Part shown: one piece after another, positions 1 through 10,974 of the stretch
Layout: every line of letters starts with the position of its first letter
Position numbering within the stretch: the first letter of the stretch is position 1
Source of the DNA: Balamuthia mandrillaris
Lineage: Eukaryota; Discosea; Longamoebia; Balamuthiidae
Assembly (NCBI GenBank): GCA_031835245.1
Contig: JAVKOQ010000559.1
Span: 1-27,578 of the forward strand
Length of the DNA stretch: 27,578 nucleotides
Reading direction: 5' to 3'
Position numbers and translations under genes: made by a program
The notes under the pieces: generated by a model
What the model was told of the DNA's origin: nothing
Database searches by the model: none
The model's input: only the letters and a program-made list of their open reading frames with translations

Positions 1-2474
1 TGTTCCTCTTTCTGTGGCACTTCAACTTCCTCGCTTCGTGGTTCGGGCCGAACTGCAGTTTCGTTTACATTTGCTACCTCTTCTTCATCGGAAGATGAGG
101 ATGCGTCTTCGTTTTCAAAGTCCTTCTCTGAGTCTGACCCTCCCTCAGTTTCCGCTTTTTCTCTTTCTTCTGTTTGTTCATCTTCTGCTTCCTCTTCTTC
201 CTCTGCTGAGCTCGATGAAGTGTCCTTGTTTTCGTCTGACGATTCCTCTTTTTCTTTCTCAACCTGAACTTCTTTTTCTTCCTCAACTTTTTCCTGTGTT
301 GCTTCTTCTTCTTCTGCTTCTTCTTCAGTCTCACCGTCATCGCTTTCTTGTTCATCCTCTGGTGCTTCATCGTCATCACTTTCTTCAAGTTGTTGTTGTG
401 GCTTTGGATCTTCTTCTTTAGGCTCCTTGTCAACAGTCTCCTCGTTCACTGGTGCCGCTTTCTCTGCTTCTTTTATTCCTTGTGCTTCTCCCTCTGTCTC
501 GTCGTCGCTTTCTCGTTCTTCCTCCTCTTCTTCCTCCTTCTGCTCCTCGTCCTCGTCCTCCGGCTCCTCTTCGTCCTTCTCGTCCTCCTTTATCTTCTCA
601 GCCACTTCGTCATCTTTCTGCTCTTCTGTCCCTTTGTTTACCTTTTCATGTTCCTCCTCCTCATCGGCGCTAGCGTCGTTCTCTGTCTCATGTTCTTTTG
701 TTCCTTCTGCTTCGTCTTCTGATTCGGATTCGGACTCTTCTGTTGAACAGTCCACTGCCGCCTCTTCCTCCTTGTCTTCTGCTTCACCCTGCCTTTCTTG
801 TTCTTGTTTGTCCTCTGTTGTCGTCGTCCTTATTTGGTCGTATTCCTGTTCGCTTGTTCTCTTTTCATCATCTTCCACTGTTTCTTCTTTTGCAGTTTCG
901 TCCTCCTCCTGTGCTTGTCGTTGCTCCTTGTTCTCCTCTTCCTTTTCCTCCTCTTCTTGCAGCTTTCGAACCTCTTCAAACTCATCCTCACCATCAGAAG
1001 AAGAAGAAGATGAAGAAGAGCTTGATTCTACTTCATAGGTATCTTCATCTATTGGCTCTTCTCCAAGCTTTTCGTCGCCGACGCCTTCAACAACGGTTCC
1101 ACGAGCTTTTAAGCTGTCACTTTCGGCCTTTGTATCAGCTTTCTGTTCATCTTGTTCAAGTTCTTCTTCTTCCTCTTCCTCTTCTATTTTGTCCTCATCC
1201 TCGCTGCTTGAGCATGAGGAAGAGGCTGAAGAGTTCGAACGAGGAGAAGGAGAAGAGTTGACGGTATGCGAAACCTCCTTCCTCTCCACGTTTGCCTCTT
1301 TCAAAGGCGGCGTTTCAACTTCATCATCTGAAGAGGAATCCACCTCCGATTCCACCTCCCCGTCGCTCTCAGTTGTGTCTTGCTGTGGTGTATGTCGAGG
1401 AGATTCCTTCTCCTCTTCCTCCTCGCTCGCCGTGTCTTTTTGTCGTACAGCTTTCTGCGGTCCATGTTCAGGAGACTCTGTCGCCACCTCCTTTGTCGGG
1501 AAGATCTCCGTTGAAATGGGTTCTTCCACTGTCTTCAGTTCCGCTTTCTTTTGTTCTTCCGCTTTCTCTTTCTTAGCTAGCGCATTGTGGTGATGGACAT
1601 CATCTTCGCGTTTCTTCGGACCCCGCCGAGGGGATCCTAAAGAGGTCTTTCTCTTTGTCGCTGGCTGCCCGTTTTCTTGGCGAGGGCTTAGCGCCTTCTG
1701 GGTTGTTGTCGTTTTCCGAGGAGACATCGATGTTCCTCTCTTCTTGGAGGAGAAGGAACGAGGAGAAACTGTTGTGTTTGGTGTGTTAGCCCTCCGTGGG
1801 CTGTTCTCGGTTGAACTCTTCTCCCGCCTGCCTCTTCGTTCCCTGTCTTTATTGCTGTTTCCTCCTTCGTCACGACTTGCTTTCCTCTTCTTCTTGGCAG
1901 ATGTCGTCGCCGTTTTTGTCCTGGGACTCACTACCGGGCTTCTCCGCGGGGAGGTCATGGATTTGTGTATCGTCTCCTCCCCTTTCGTCTTCCCCTTTTC
2001 CTTCTTCTTTTCGTTTTCTTTCTCTTGCTTCCCCTTTTCGTTTTCCTTCTGCTTTTTCTTCTTCGGCTTTGTTTTCTTTTTCTTTGGGTCTGGAGGAGCG
2101 CCTTTGGAGGGAGTGGTAGAACCGCCTCCCAAGTTGATCCTTTCCCTAGTGGCAACCACTATAACTGGCTTCCTTGGGGGAGAAGCGTCCTCCGAAGATG
2201 AAGACTCATCATCTTCTCTGGAAGCTGCTTCCTCCACCTTTCTTTTAGTCTTCGAAGGGGAGCGGTCACCCTTCGACTTTCGCCTTGTTTGTTTTATGTT
2301 GTTGCTCGGAGAAGCGTCGACGGAGTTCTTCTTTTTCGGAAAAGAAGGAGGGCTGTCTGAAGAAGAGTCCTCCTCTAGGCTTAAGAACCCCTCACTCTCC
2401 ACCCCGCTGTGTTGTTCGTCCTCGCCATCGTCGTCGCTGTCGAAATGCCACTCATCCCCCAACTCCGCTTGCAT
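1..2474 (-). CDS. Long disordered protein: SPR-motif basic N-terminus, acidic Glu/Ser C-terminus (partial)
   Basis: One open frame runs from an ATG at 2474 to the left edge, about 824 codons with no intron or stop, so the C-terminus is missing. The first third is rich in Lys, Ser and Pro, with Lys runs (PKKKKTK-type, possible NLS) and many SPRR, SPRK, SPRS, SPRQ or SPRH motifs, which fit proline-directed phosphorylation or minor-groove binding. From about residue 380 on it is mostly Glu, Asp and Ser with almost no hydrophobic residues. No fold or family is recognised. The pattern recalls nucleolar or chromatin phosphoproteins of the Nopp140/treacle type, but this is resemblance only. The frame stays open upstream to about 2655 without another ATG, so 2474 is the first possible start. 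It is divergent from ELOF1. The lack of introns is unusual here. The antisense strand gives long Ser/Leu-rich frames that are artefacts. Confidence 0.75.
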   Translation of the reverse strand, partial: MQAELGDEWHFDSDDDGEDEQHSGVESEGFLSLEEDSSSDSPPSFPKKKNSVDASPSNNIKQTRRKSKGDRSPSKTKRKVEEAASREDDESSSSEDASPPRKPVIVVATRERINLGGGSTTPSKGAPPDPKKKKTKPKKKKQKENEKGKQEKENEKKKEKGKTKGEETIHKSMTSPRRSPVVSPRTKTATTSAKKKRKASRDEGGNSNKDRERRGRREKSSTENSPRRANTPNTTVSPRSFSSKKRGTSMSPRKTTTTQKALSPRQENGQPATKRKTSLGSPRRGPKKREDDVHHHNALAKKEKAEEQKKAELKTVEEPISTEIFPTKEVATESPEHGPQKAVRQKDTASEEEEEKESPRHTPQQDTTESDGEVESEVDSSSDDEVETPPLKEANVERKEVSHTVNSSPSPRSNSSASSSCSSSEDEDKIEEEEEEEELEQDEQKADTKAESDSLKARGTVVEGVGDEKLGEEPIDEDTYEVESSSSSSSSSSDGEDEFEEVRKLQEEEEKEEENKEQRQAQEEDETAKEETVEDDEKRTSEQEYDQIRTTTTEDKQEQERQGEAEDKEEEAAVDCSTEESESESEDEAEGTKEHETENDASADEEEEHEKVNKGTEEQKDDEVAEKIKEDEKDEEEPEDEDEEQKEEEEEEERESDDETEGEAQGIKEAEKAAPVNEETVDKEPKEEDPKPQQQLEESDDDEAPEDEQESDDGETEEEAEEEEATQEKVEEEKEVQVEKEKEESSDENKDTSSSSAEEEEEAEDEQTEEREKAETEGGSDSEKDFENEDASSSSDEEEVANVNETAVRPEPRSEEVEVPQKEE

Positions 2475-3170
2475 TGCCCCCTCTCTATTTCTAAAATCTT
2501 GTACTGGTCTTGCTTGACCGCCGACTGCTTTTTTTTCCCCAGCTATGGCACACAAAGGCCACAAAACCACAGTTGGTTGGTTTGCAAACTTTTTTTTTCC
2601 CCGGTGTTTGGCGGTTTCTTTTGGTGCTCTGTGGCCCAACGCTCGGCGCTCTATTTCACTTTTTTTTTTTTACATAACACGCTAACAGAGCGAAGGGGTG
2701 CTAGAACGGGCAAACATCGGTGAGAGACCATCGTTCAGTTTTAGATGTCCAATATCTTGGGTGTAAAATAGCGAGACAACAATTGAACCCCCCCACGGGG
2801 CAATCAATACATAAAATTTTAACGACTACCAAACATGAACTTGATGACATCACCCACGATCGATCTCAAACTGCACGCTTCAACCAATAAGATATCAAAA
2901 ATGAGGTGTCGACGGAATTTTCTTCCCCCCCAAGAAGAAAAATAACAAGAAAGTAGCCGTTGCTCCACTACTACCACTAACGATAGTTCGGCAGCAGCGA
3001 GCAAGCCACTTCCCTCTCTGGCTTCACTGTACGTTGCGTCCTCTGGGTTAGTACCGTTTCTTTGTTGGTAGCGTACCAAGTTGTGAACCAAAGGAGGAAC
3101 AAACAAACAAAAAAGCTAAGGTTCCACACCACAGTGATTGTTTGAGGCAAAGCGGAATAACACTACGGCA
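2475..3170. promoter_or_regulatory. Divergent upstream region of the disordered-protein gene and ELOF1
   Basis: About 700 bases lie between two divergent start codons, so both promoters should be here. It holds T runs near 2530, 2590 and 2660 and otherwise mixed sequence. I see no TATA box, RNA gene or convincing coding frame. An open frame on the minus strand (2819-3106) resembles nothing known and was not called. Confidence 0.45.
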
Positions 3171-3969
<799 letters not shown>

Positions 3970-4130
3970 GAAAAAAATCCTTCCTCTCTTTCTTCCTCTT
4001 ATCTCACTCGTTTTTGTACATTCAACCCTTCTTTATTATTTCTTTCACCAGTTTTGTTTATTTTCTTCTCGTTGCTCTTCTTGTTCTTCTTGTCTCTTTA
4101 AAAAAAAAAACAAAAGCAAAGAGAGGAAGA

Positions 4131-5416
4131 TTAGATGCTGATGTTGGACTCCATCTCGATATCACCGATCGAGCTGGTCATATCATCGCCAGTGCGGGAG
4201 CGGTGGTGGCCTCCCTTGCTCACGAACCTGCCAATCCTCCAACCCAGGAAGATCAGCCAGCCCGGCACCAACACCACTCCCCAAAACAGCGTCATCAAGC
4301 CGAACGCCATCCTCAATCCATCCACAAACCTGACAAAGAGAGGAGAAGAGAAATAAAGATGAGAGGAACGGCCGAGAAGAACACCAAACAAAACTACATA
4401 CCACCAAGAGACCTCCACGATGAGAGTGGCTATGCCAATGAAGCCCACAAAGAGGCCCAAGACGGCGTGGGTCTTACTCTCAAACTCCTGGTAGGTCCAG
4501 AAGAGGAAGCTAGCCGTCACGATGGACAAGCTGATGAAGAGGTAGATCAAGGAGAAGACCCAGATGCTCCGCGCCTCGGATACACGGTAGGCTACCTCGA
4601 GGGCTTGCAGCGCGCTGTCTTCCTTCACCTCCACGCTGATGTTGTAGGCTTCAGTCAATCCTGTTTATGAGGCAACGAAGGAAAAGCGCAAGGAAGAAGA
4701 GGACAAAGAGGGAGAGAAGAATGAGAAGAACGAGAAGAAAGAAGAGTAAAAGAGAAGGAGGAAATGGCAAGAAGGAAGAACCAGAACAAGAACGAAAAAC
4801 GAAGACAAAAAAAACGAACCGCCCATGTTTTGCAAAAACTCCAGCGCGGGCAAAAGGCTGCCAACCAGGTAGGAATAGACGACAACATTCTTGGTGAAGC
4901 TCGGCGCGAACATTAAGATCTTCTTCAAGCAGAGAATGCTGTAGAGCGAGAATATAAGACCCTTTTTTTTTTAAAAAAAAAAAAGATGAGTGAGTGAGTT
5001 GGATTTTTGGAAGCAAAGAGTATTGAGCAGCACCATGCAAGCGAAAAAGTCAATGGCCAACATGTAGGAAAACTCGTTACGCCTGAATTCCCAGAGCTGC
5101 GCGTTTGTTTCCCCAACGTATCAGCAGCAGCAAGTGATGATTCAAAACGAAAGTTGGGGGAGTGAGTGAGTCTGATTTGTGGAAAGTGCGCCATTGAAAA
5201 GGAGAGGATGTTGAAAGATGGAGATGAAGAAAAAAAAACCTTTCGAAGCCAGTTTGGATCAAAGCGATTGGTGTAGTTACCATCATCGTAGTTGGGGATG
5301 TCCTGGTTGGAGCCAAAGTAGATGAAGAGAATGATGGCTGAGGGGACGATGAGGAAGCCAGCCCCAAAGAAGGCGAACCAACGACCAGCGTGCAAGTTCA
5401 ATCGACTGAGAGCCAT
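4131..5416 (-). CDS. Multi-pass membrane protein of unrecognised family, 5 exons
   Basis: Exons in coding order are 5416-5240, 5072-5034, 4961-4820, 4660-4402 and 4329-4131, all GT-AG with matching phases, giving about 271 residues. I count six or seven hydrophobic segments: one near residues 10-35, one or two across exons 2-3, one near the exon 3 end, two in exon 4 (starting WVFSLIYLFISL) and one in exon 5 (starting WGVVLVPGWLIFLGW). A loop after segment 1 has an NYT glycosylation sequon. The short polar tail (GHHRSRTGDD, ending ESNISI) is probably cytosolic. I do not recognise the family. Exon 2 (39 bases) is the least certain: reading on past its donor would extend a hydrophobic stretch but soon meets a stop in the poly-T run. 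It is convergent with ELOF1, with tRNA-His just upstream. Confidence 0.7.
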
Positions 5417-5542
5417 CCCTCTTTTCTTTCTTTCCTTTCTTTTGTTGTTGGCTCAACAAAAGCAAAGAATTCTTTTGATTGTGAGAAAATACACTGAAAA
5501 ATCGAATGTGACCAAAAAAAAAAACGCAAAATATTGCAAAAC

Positions 5543-5550
5543 AAAAAAAA
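5543..5550 (-). terminator. Pol III T-run terminator after tRNA-His
   Basis: Eight T residues on the minus strand follow the tRNA discriminator base directly, the expected RNA polymerase III stop signal. Confidence 0.8.
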
Positions 5551-5622
5551 TGCCCCGACCCGGAATCGAACCGGGGATACGGGTACCACAAACCCGTGTG
5601 ATGCCAACTTCACCATCGGGGC
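5551..5622 (-). tRNA. tRNA-His (anticodon GTG), no intron
   Basis: The 72-base minus-strand sequence folds as a cloverleaf. The acceptor stem GCCCCGA pairs fully with TCGGGGC, leaving discriminator A. The anticodon stem CGGGT/ACCCG closes the seven-base loop TTGTGGT, putting anticodon GTG at 34-36. The T arm has GGTTCGATTCC (internal B box) and the D arm TGGTGAAGTTGG (A box). No 3' CCA is encoded, as usual in eukaryotic nuclear genes. The acceptor stem and A discriminator fit eukaryotic tRNA-His, which gains G-1 after transcription. It lies between the membrane-protein gene and the Dbp5 promoter. Confidence 0.95.
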
Positions 5623-5860
5623 GAACTTGTAATATTCCAAAAATTTTGAAACATGCAACCAAAATAATTGCGTAGCCAAACAAAAAAAATGGAACGAGGG
5701 GTCAACTCGAGGAGGAAAGAAAGAATATTTTGCGAAGAAGAGAACGAAGAAAGAAGCGAAGAAGCAAAGAAAAGAAGGAAGTAGTGGCATAAAAACAGTA
5801 CAAGGTTTTTATTTTCTCCCTCTCCCTCCCTCTCTCCTTATCTCACTTAGCCATTCAAAA
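5623..5860 (+). promoter_or_regulatory. Short region upstream of Dbp5 and tRNA-His
   Basis: This stretch carries the Dbp5 promoter and the 5' flank of the tRNA. It is purine-rich from about 5695 to 5790, then pyrimidine-rich (TCCCTC repeats, 5815-5845) just before the start codon. No TATA box is clear. Confidence 0.4.
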
Positions 5861-6361
5861 ATGCCTAATACGAACAACGACAACCGCCACCTACCCACCA
5901 CCGCCACCACCACCACTACGACAACAACAACACCGTTAAAGATGAATCCTCAGGACAAACCAGAGAGCGAAAGCACCAAATGGGGCGATCTCGCCGAGGA
6001 CGACGAGGTGGACAGTGGAGCTAGTGAGGATAACCTCAGCAAAGAGGTGGAGGAAAAGCTCAGCACCAAAGTAGCTCCTGGAAACGAGGACGTTGATGGT
6101 AGGAATGCCTCTCTTTTTGTCAAATCAACCCGAAAAAAAATGGTGGTCATCTCATCGCAATGTTTTTTTTGCACCTTGTCATCTTCTTCACCTCCTTCAC
6201 CTGCCCCGTGAAAAGAGCCGTTGCCGATCTCTGTAACCAAAGGACAACTTCTGCCAAACCAAGAAGAAGACAAGCTCATTGTGGATCAATCGGATCCCAC
6301 TTCTCCTCTCTACTCTGTACACAGCTTTGAGGAGCTTGGCCTGTACTACTTCCTCTGTTTT

Positions 6362-6398
<37 letters not shown>

Positions 6399-8227
6399 CT
6401 CCTCTCTCTGTCTATCTCCTGTTAAGCTTTACCTCTTTCTATTTTCACTCTCTTTCGCCGTTCTTTTTGTCGTTTTCGCTTTTTTGTTTTCATTCACTTA
6501 TATCGCTTTTCTCTCGGTCTGCAGTGCCCCCGAGTTGCTTAGAGGTGTGTATGCTTTGGGCTACAATAAGCCATCTCGAATTCAAGAGGCTGCTTTGCCC
6601 ATTGCTTTGGGTAACCCGTACGTTTCTCTCCTTATGCGTTTCTCTCTCTCTCTCCTCCAACGAGCAAGCAAAACTGACGTTGTTCATCCTGTAGGCCACA
6701 AAACTTGATCGCACAAGCACAATCCGGCACAGGAAAGACAGCTGCATTCACGCTCAGCATGCTTAGTCGCAGCACTCCTGAGCCCTACCCTCAAGTACAT
6801 ATACTCCCTCTTCTTGAAATTTTTTGACTTGTGTGAGAAGGTCTTGTGTATCTGACCCATGCAATGGCGAACAACAAAAAGGCTTTGTGCGTGTGTCCGA
6901 CACGAGAGTTGGCAAGACAAATCCACTCCGTCGTATCCGAAATGGGCAAATTTAGTGAAATCAAACCATTGCTCGTTGTACGCGATGCTCCTAGTACGTT
7001 TCTCTCTCTCTCTCTCTCTCTCTTCCTGTTTCTTTGTGGAATCTTCATAGAGATGAATGGTTTCTACGGAGCTTACCTGTGAAGAAGCGCAAAATTTATA
7101 ACCTACTGCCTTCCTACTGAATGAAGACTCGTTATTTTGACTTTCTGCTTTCTTTGTTTACGTTGTCTCAAACACTCATCTATTTTCTTCAATGAAACAG
7201 TTCCAAAGACCAAAATCACACACCAAATCGTTATCGGCACGCCAGGCAAGCTTCTAGACCTTCTTAAACATAGAACATTGGACACAAGCCGCATCAAAGT
7301 ATTCGTTTTGGACGAAGCAGACGAGATGTTGGCCCTACAAGGCCTCTCTCCCCAAACTCTTCGCCTCAAAAAGTATTATCCCTTATTATTCCCCGCCCTT
7401 CCTGCTCTCTTTCCCCTCTGCTTCTTTCTTTGCTTTAAAAAGAATGCATGAATGGCTCACCGTGGTTTTTTTTAAAAAAAAACCAGTGCATTGCCAGGTA
7501 AAGGAAAGAACTGCCAAATCCTTTTGTTCTCAGCGACGTACGACGACAAGGTAGCCAAGTTTGCTTACCAAGTGGTGCCCAAGCCGCACGTCTCTATTCG
7601 CCTCGAACGGAAGCAGCTCAGCCTTGACAAGATCGCTCAGTTCTACATTGATTGCGGCAGCGAGGGGAATAAGTTCAATGTCCTCGCGGAGCTCTATTGT
7701 TATTTGAGCGTTGGACAGAGCATCATCTTTGTTGCGGTTCGTATTTTACGTTTCTCCTTGTGTTTCCTTTGCCATAACGAATTCATGTTAAAAAACAGAG
7801 ACGGTCAACGGCGCAAGAAATAACCCAAAGAATGAGAGCAATGAAGCACACCGTCTCCCTGCTTCACGGCGGCGACATGGAGAGCAACGAGCGAGACGCC
7901 GTCATCGACGACTTTAGGAGCGGCAAGACCAAAGTGCTGATCACCACCAACGTGTTGGCGCGCGGCATCGACATCCTCCAAGTCTCCCTCGTCATCAACT
8001 ACGACCTGCCTCTGGACAGGGAGAACAGGCCGGACTTCTCCACCTACCTCCACAGGATCGGAAGGAGCGGCAGGTTCGGAAGGAGCGGCATCGCCATCAA
8101 CTTTGTGCACGACAACGCCTCGAAGAAGGACTTGCAGGCCATCGAGGCCTATTTCCAGAGGAAGATCGAGCCATTCCCCGAGGAAGACATGGCCAAGCTG
8201 ACCGACATGTTGCGTGAAATCCAGTAA
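5861..8227 (+). CDS. DDX19: DEAD-box mRNA-export helicase Dbp5/DDX19, 8 exons
   Basis: Dbp5 is an RNA-dependent ATPase that remodels mRNPs at the cytoplasmic face of the nuclear pore, activated in known species by Gle1-IP6. Exons are 5861-6098, 6216-6342, 6525-6617, 6695-6794, 6882-6993, 7201-7372, 7487-7736 and 7799-8227; all phases match, giving 506 residues. Motifs: Q motif region FEELGL...PSRIQ; motif I AQSGTGKT (162-168); Ia PTRELA (192-197); Ib TPGK (237-240); II DEAD (261-264); III SAT (296-298); [11 protein letters not shown] (413-422); [12 protein letters not shown] (449-458). The insert [21 protein letters not shown] (433-453, one residue differs by position count) and the block [14 protein letters not shown] identify Dbp5 rather than eIF4A. 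The N-terminal 80 residues are Thr-rich and acidic. A second in-frame ATG is at 5942. Exon 8 is clearly richer in G/C-ending codons than the earlier exons. Confidence 0.95.
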
Positions 8228-8699
8228 TCGCTTTGTCCTCCCGCCCTTTGCAACAACAAACACAACGACGACGACACCAACAATAACAACGCTGCTAATA
8301 TTAATGATACCAAACCCAAACGGTTTTTGGGCTCGCTCTCTGTCTCTCCTGTCTCTGTCTCTGTCTCTATCTCTCTTCTCCCTCTCTCTCTCTCTCTCTG
8401 CCTCTCTGCCTCTCTGCCTCTCTGCCTCTCTGCCTCTCTGCCTCTCTGCCTCTCTGCCTCTCTGCCTCTCTCTTCTCTCTCTCTCTCTTTTGAGAGGAGT
8501 AATGCGAAGCCCCACCAATCAAAAATCGAATAACGTTCGCGTCGTCCTGAATTTATTGAGTGACAACAAAGGATGCGAGTTCAACTCTGAGTGCTTCATA
8601 TTTTGTTTTTGGATGAAAACAAAAAAAAAAAAAGAAAGAAAGGAGGATTGGTTGCGGGGCTAACACACTTGAAGAGAGAAAGCACTGTGAACAAAAAAC
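8228..8699 (+). other. Intergenic region between Dbp5 and the propeller gene, with CTCTCTGC octamer repeats
   Basis: This 472-base gap contains the Dbp5 3' end, a long pyrimidine block (8331-8488) and the next gene's promoter. Inside the block about nine copies of an eight-base unit (TCTCTGCC) run head to tail (about 8394-8470). I see no coding frame with family resemblance and no RNA gene. From 8600 to 8690 it is A-rich. Confidence 0.7.
8331..8488 (+). repeat. CT-rich tract with an octamer tandem array
   Basis: The tract opens with imperfect CTCTGT and CTCTAT units, then holds about nine near-identical TCTCTGCC octamers, then returns to plain CT. It is the main pyrimidine tract in this window lying outside an intron. 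Confidence 0.9.
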
Positions 8700-9645
8700 A
8701 TGCAAGTCTGCACGAAAGAGACCGCTGCCAAGCTATCTTTCTCGGAGACGCGGCTGCGACATACCTGGAGCAAGAAAATGGGGTTCTCCTTCAACACGAT
8801 GACCGCCGGACAGATGTTCTCCGACAACACGACCAACCTCGTCTTTGGAACTGTGAAGGGCAAAATAAGAGTTTTCAAGGACCAAAAAGTACTTGACTCT
8901 CTCTCTCTCTCTCTCTCTGCTCTTGGCTTCTCATCATTTTTTTTCGGTCCCAAAGGAAGAGTTTGTGTTGGAGACAAAAGGAGGAGCAGTGCAAGCGGTA
9001 GCTCTCTACGATGTCACAAAGTTTGGCTCGGTGGACGTTGTCGTTGGCGATGTGGATGGTAACGTGGTGGTGTTTTCGAACGGCCAGATCTTTCGGCGCA
9101 GGTCTGTGAATAGCCCTGTTACTGCTTTGGCTATTCAACTCGATACTGGTACTCCTCTTCTCTCGTGCCATTCCATTTTCTGTGCTTCTATTCGCTGTCT
9201 CTCGCTCTCTGTCTCTCTGTCTCTATCTCGTCTCTCTCTCTCTCTCCTCTCTCTCTCTCCTCTCTCTGCTTAACCTTCGTAACAACCAGCACAAAACTTT
9301 AGTTTAGTGGTAGGTGACTTTGGTGGTGGTCTCACCACATTTGATGCTGGAATGGACGTTGTTTTCCGGTTACAGGTTTGTATATCCGTCTCCCCTGCAA
9401 TCAGTTTCCTTCCACTATTTCTCTCTCTTCTTGCTTACATATCTGTCCTTTTACCAGTTAGGAGAGGAGACAATACGGTGCATGCTGCCAGTGCAGATGA
9501 GAGACGCTTATGGCGTCATGACATACATGCTGCTCGTATCCGACGGAGGCTCTGAGTTACACTTTTTCGCTAAAGACATCTGTGTGAAACGGCTGCCCGT
9601 GTCCAGCCCTGTTCTCGCTGTATGTTCTCTCTCTGTCTCTCTCTC

Positions 9646-9687
<42 letters not shown>

Positions 9688-10371
9688 CTACAACTTTAAA
9701 AGACACTGAACTGTTTCATTGTCAGATGTGTGCCGGAACATTTTACATAAAGAGTGAAGGAGAAGAACAGGATAACACCACTTCCAAACAGCGTCAACAC
9801 TTAAAGAGCGAACATACAGAATCCAGAAAGATGGCACAACACCCGCCACAGCAAGTGCTGCTGGGTTGTGAGGATGGTTGGATCTACCTCCTTCACGAGA
9901 ATTTAGAGGTGGAGCGATTCATTCATGTTGGCTATTGCATCACCTCTCTTACTGCCCTCCCTCCCTCCTTTTTCTCTTCTTCCTCGTTCTCTACTTCTTC
10001 CGTGATGAACACTACCAACAACAAAATGGAAAACGGTTCAGCATCGCCATGCACAACACATGCAATGCGGATTCTTTGTGGAGGACACTTTGCTGGTTTA
10101 CGGCTGTACGAGAACGGACAGGTATCTTCATCTCTCTCTCTCTCTCTCTCTGTGTTAATTGGCATTTCCATAGTTGGTGGGTCAAACGGAGACATCAGAC
10201 TGGGTGCACAGTGTATGTGTGATGCCATTATCCGACATCGATGAGCAGCAGCAACCACAAGAGACGCTCAACACAGAACAGGAACAGAACGAACAACAGA
10301 ATAAGAACAACGGACTGCAAAGCGTCGTGGTTGCTTGCATTGATGACACTGTCTATCACTATCAACTTTGA
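8700..10371 (+). CDS. Beta-propeller protein, FG-GAP/WD-like (possibly ITFG2-like), 6 exons
   Basis: Exons are 8700-8888, 8956-9148, 9290-9375, 9458-9619, 9726-10121 and 10174-10371, all GT-AG with matching phases, giving 407 residues. The protein is a series of short beta-strand repeats of the form (L/V)V(F/V)G...G.(I/V).(V/L)F: LVFGTVKGKIRVF, VVVGDVDGNVVVF, LVVGDFGGGLTTF, VLLGCEDGWIYLL, ILCGGHFAGLRLY and a closing VVVACIDDTVYHY. This fits a six- or seven-bladed propeller over the whole length. The blade style resembles ITFG2, a subunit of KICSTOR that anchors GATOR1 in animals, but Bardet-Biedl or other quinoprotein-like propellers remain possible. Low-complexity inserts (Ser/Phe-rich near residue 280, Gln/Asn/Glu-rich near 375) sit between blades. 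Most introns are CT microsatellites. Confidence 0.6.
9620..9684 (+). repeat. (CT)n tract in intron 4 of the propeller gene
   Basis: A CTCTGT/CT dinucleotide tract starts directly after the GTATGT donor and fills most of the intron. A similar tract (about 9184-9270) fills intron 2 of the same gene. Confidence 0.9.
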
Positions 10372-10460
10372 TTGCAAACAAAAAAAATTTAACAAAACAA
10401 AACCTTTTTTTTTCACAATTGCCAAACAGTAAAGGAAGATACACCAAATCTTCTATGTAC

Positions 10461-10922
10461 TCACGCTCTTTGCTTTTGCTTCTCATGCTCTTCTTCCTCC
10501 TCCTCTTCTTCCTCTTCTTCCTCCTCTTCACCATAGGCATATTCTCCTTCTTCCTCTTCTCCTTCTCCCTCTTCTTCAACTTGTTCCTGTGGGTAATGCA
10601 CAAAGCAGTTGATCATCAGCTGTTGCGTTTCAACTGCTCTCTTGAATTCTTCATAGTTGATTTCGCCGTCATGATTTGTATCTGTTATATTGTTTTCATT
10701 TTTGTAAAGAATAAGAAAAAGGTACGTTTTTTGTTTTTAAAAAAGGATGAGAGTCACTGAGTATCATACCAATCTTCTTGAAACAGTCAGAGACCATCGC
10801 GCGGATTTCTTCTCTGGAGAAGGATTGTCCCTTGCTTCGAAGAGAGGCTTGGAAGATGTTGTAGACTTCATCCGGGGTCAGGGTACCACTTCCATCCACA
10901 TCGTACGCATCAAACAAAACTG

Positions 10923-10974
<52 letters not shown>

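Noticed and set aside
427-1038. Long plus-strand Ser-rich frame
   Set aside because: It is the antisense of Glu/Asp codon runs in the minus-strand disordered-protein gene; CTT and CTC codon runs are expected there.
1744-2517. Plus-strand Phe/Ser/Leu-rich frame of 257 codons
   Set aside because: Antisense shadow of Lys- and Glu-rich codons in the same minus-strand gene.
2819-3106. Minus-strand frame of 95 codons between the first two genes
   Set aside because: No family resemblance, no splice context, and it lies in a divergent promoter region.
7805-8518. Minus-strand frame of 237 codons with Arg/Glu repeats
   Set aside because: Antisense of the conserved Dbp5 exon 8 plus the CT tract; the Arg-Glu repeats come from GA microsatellite.
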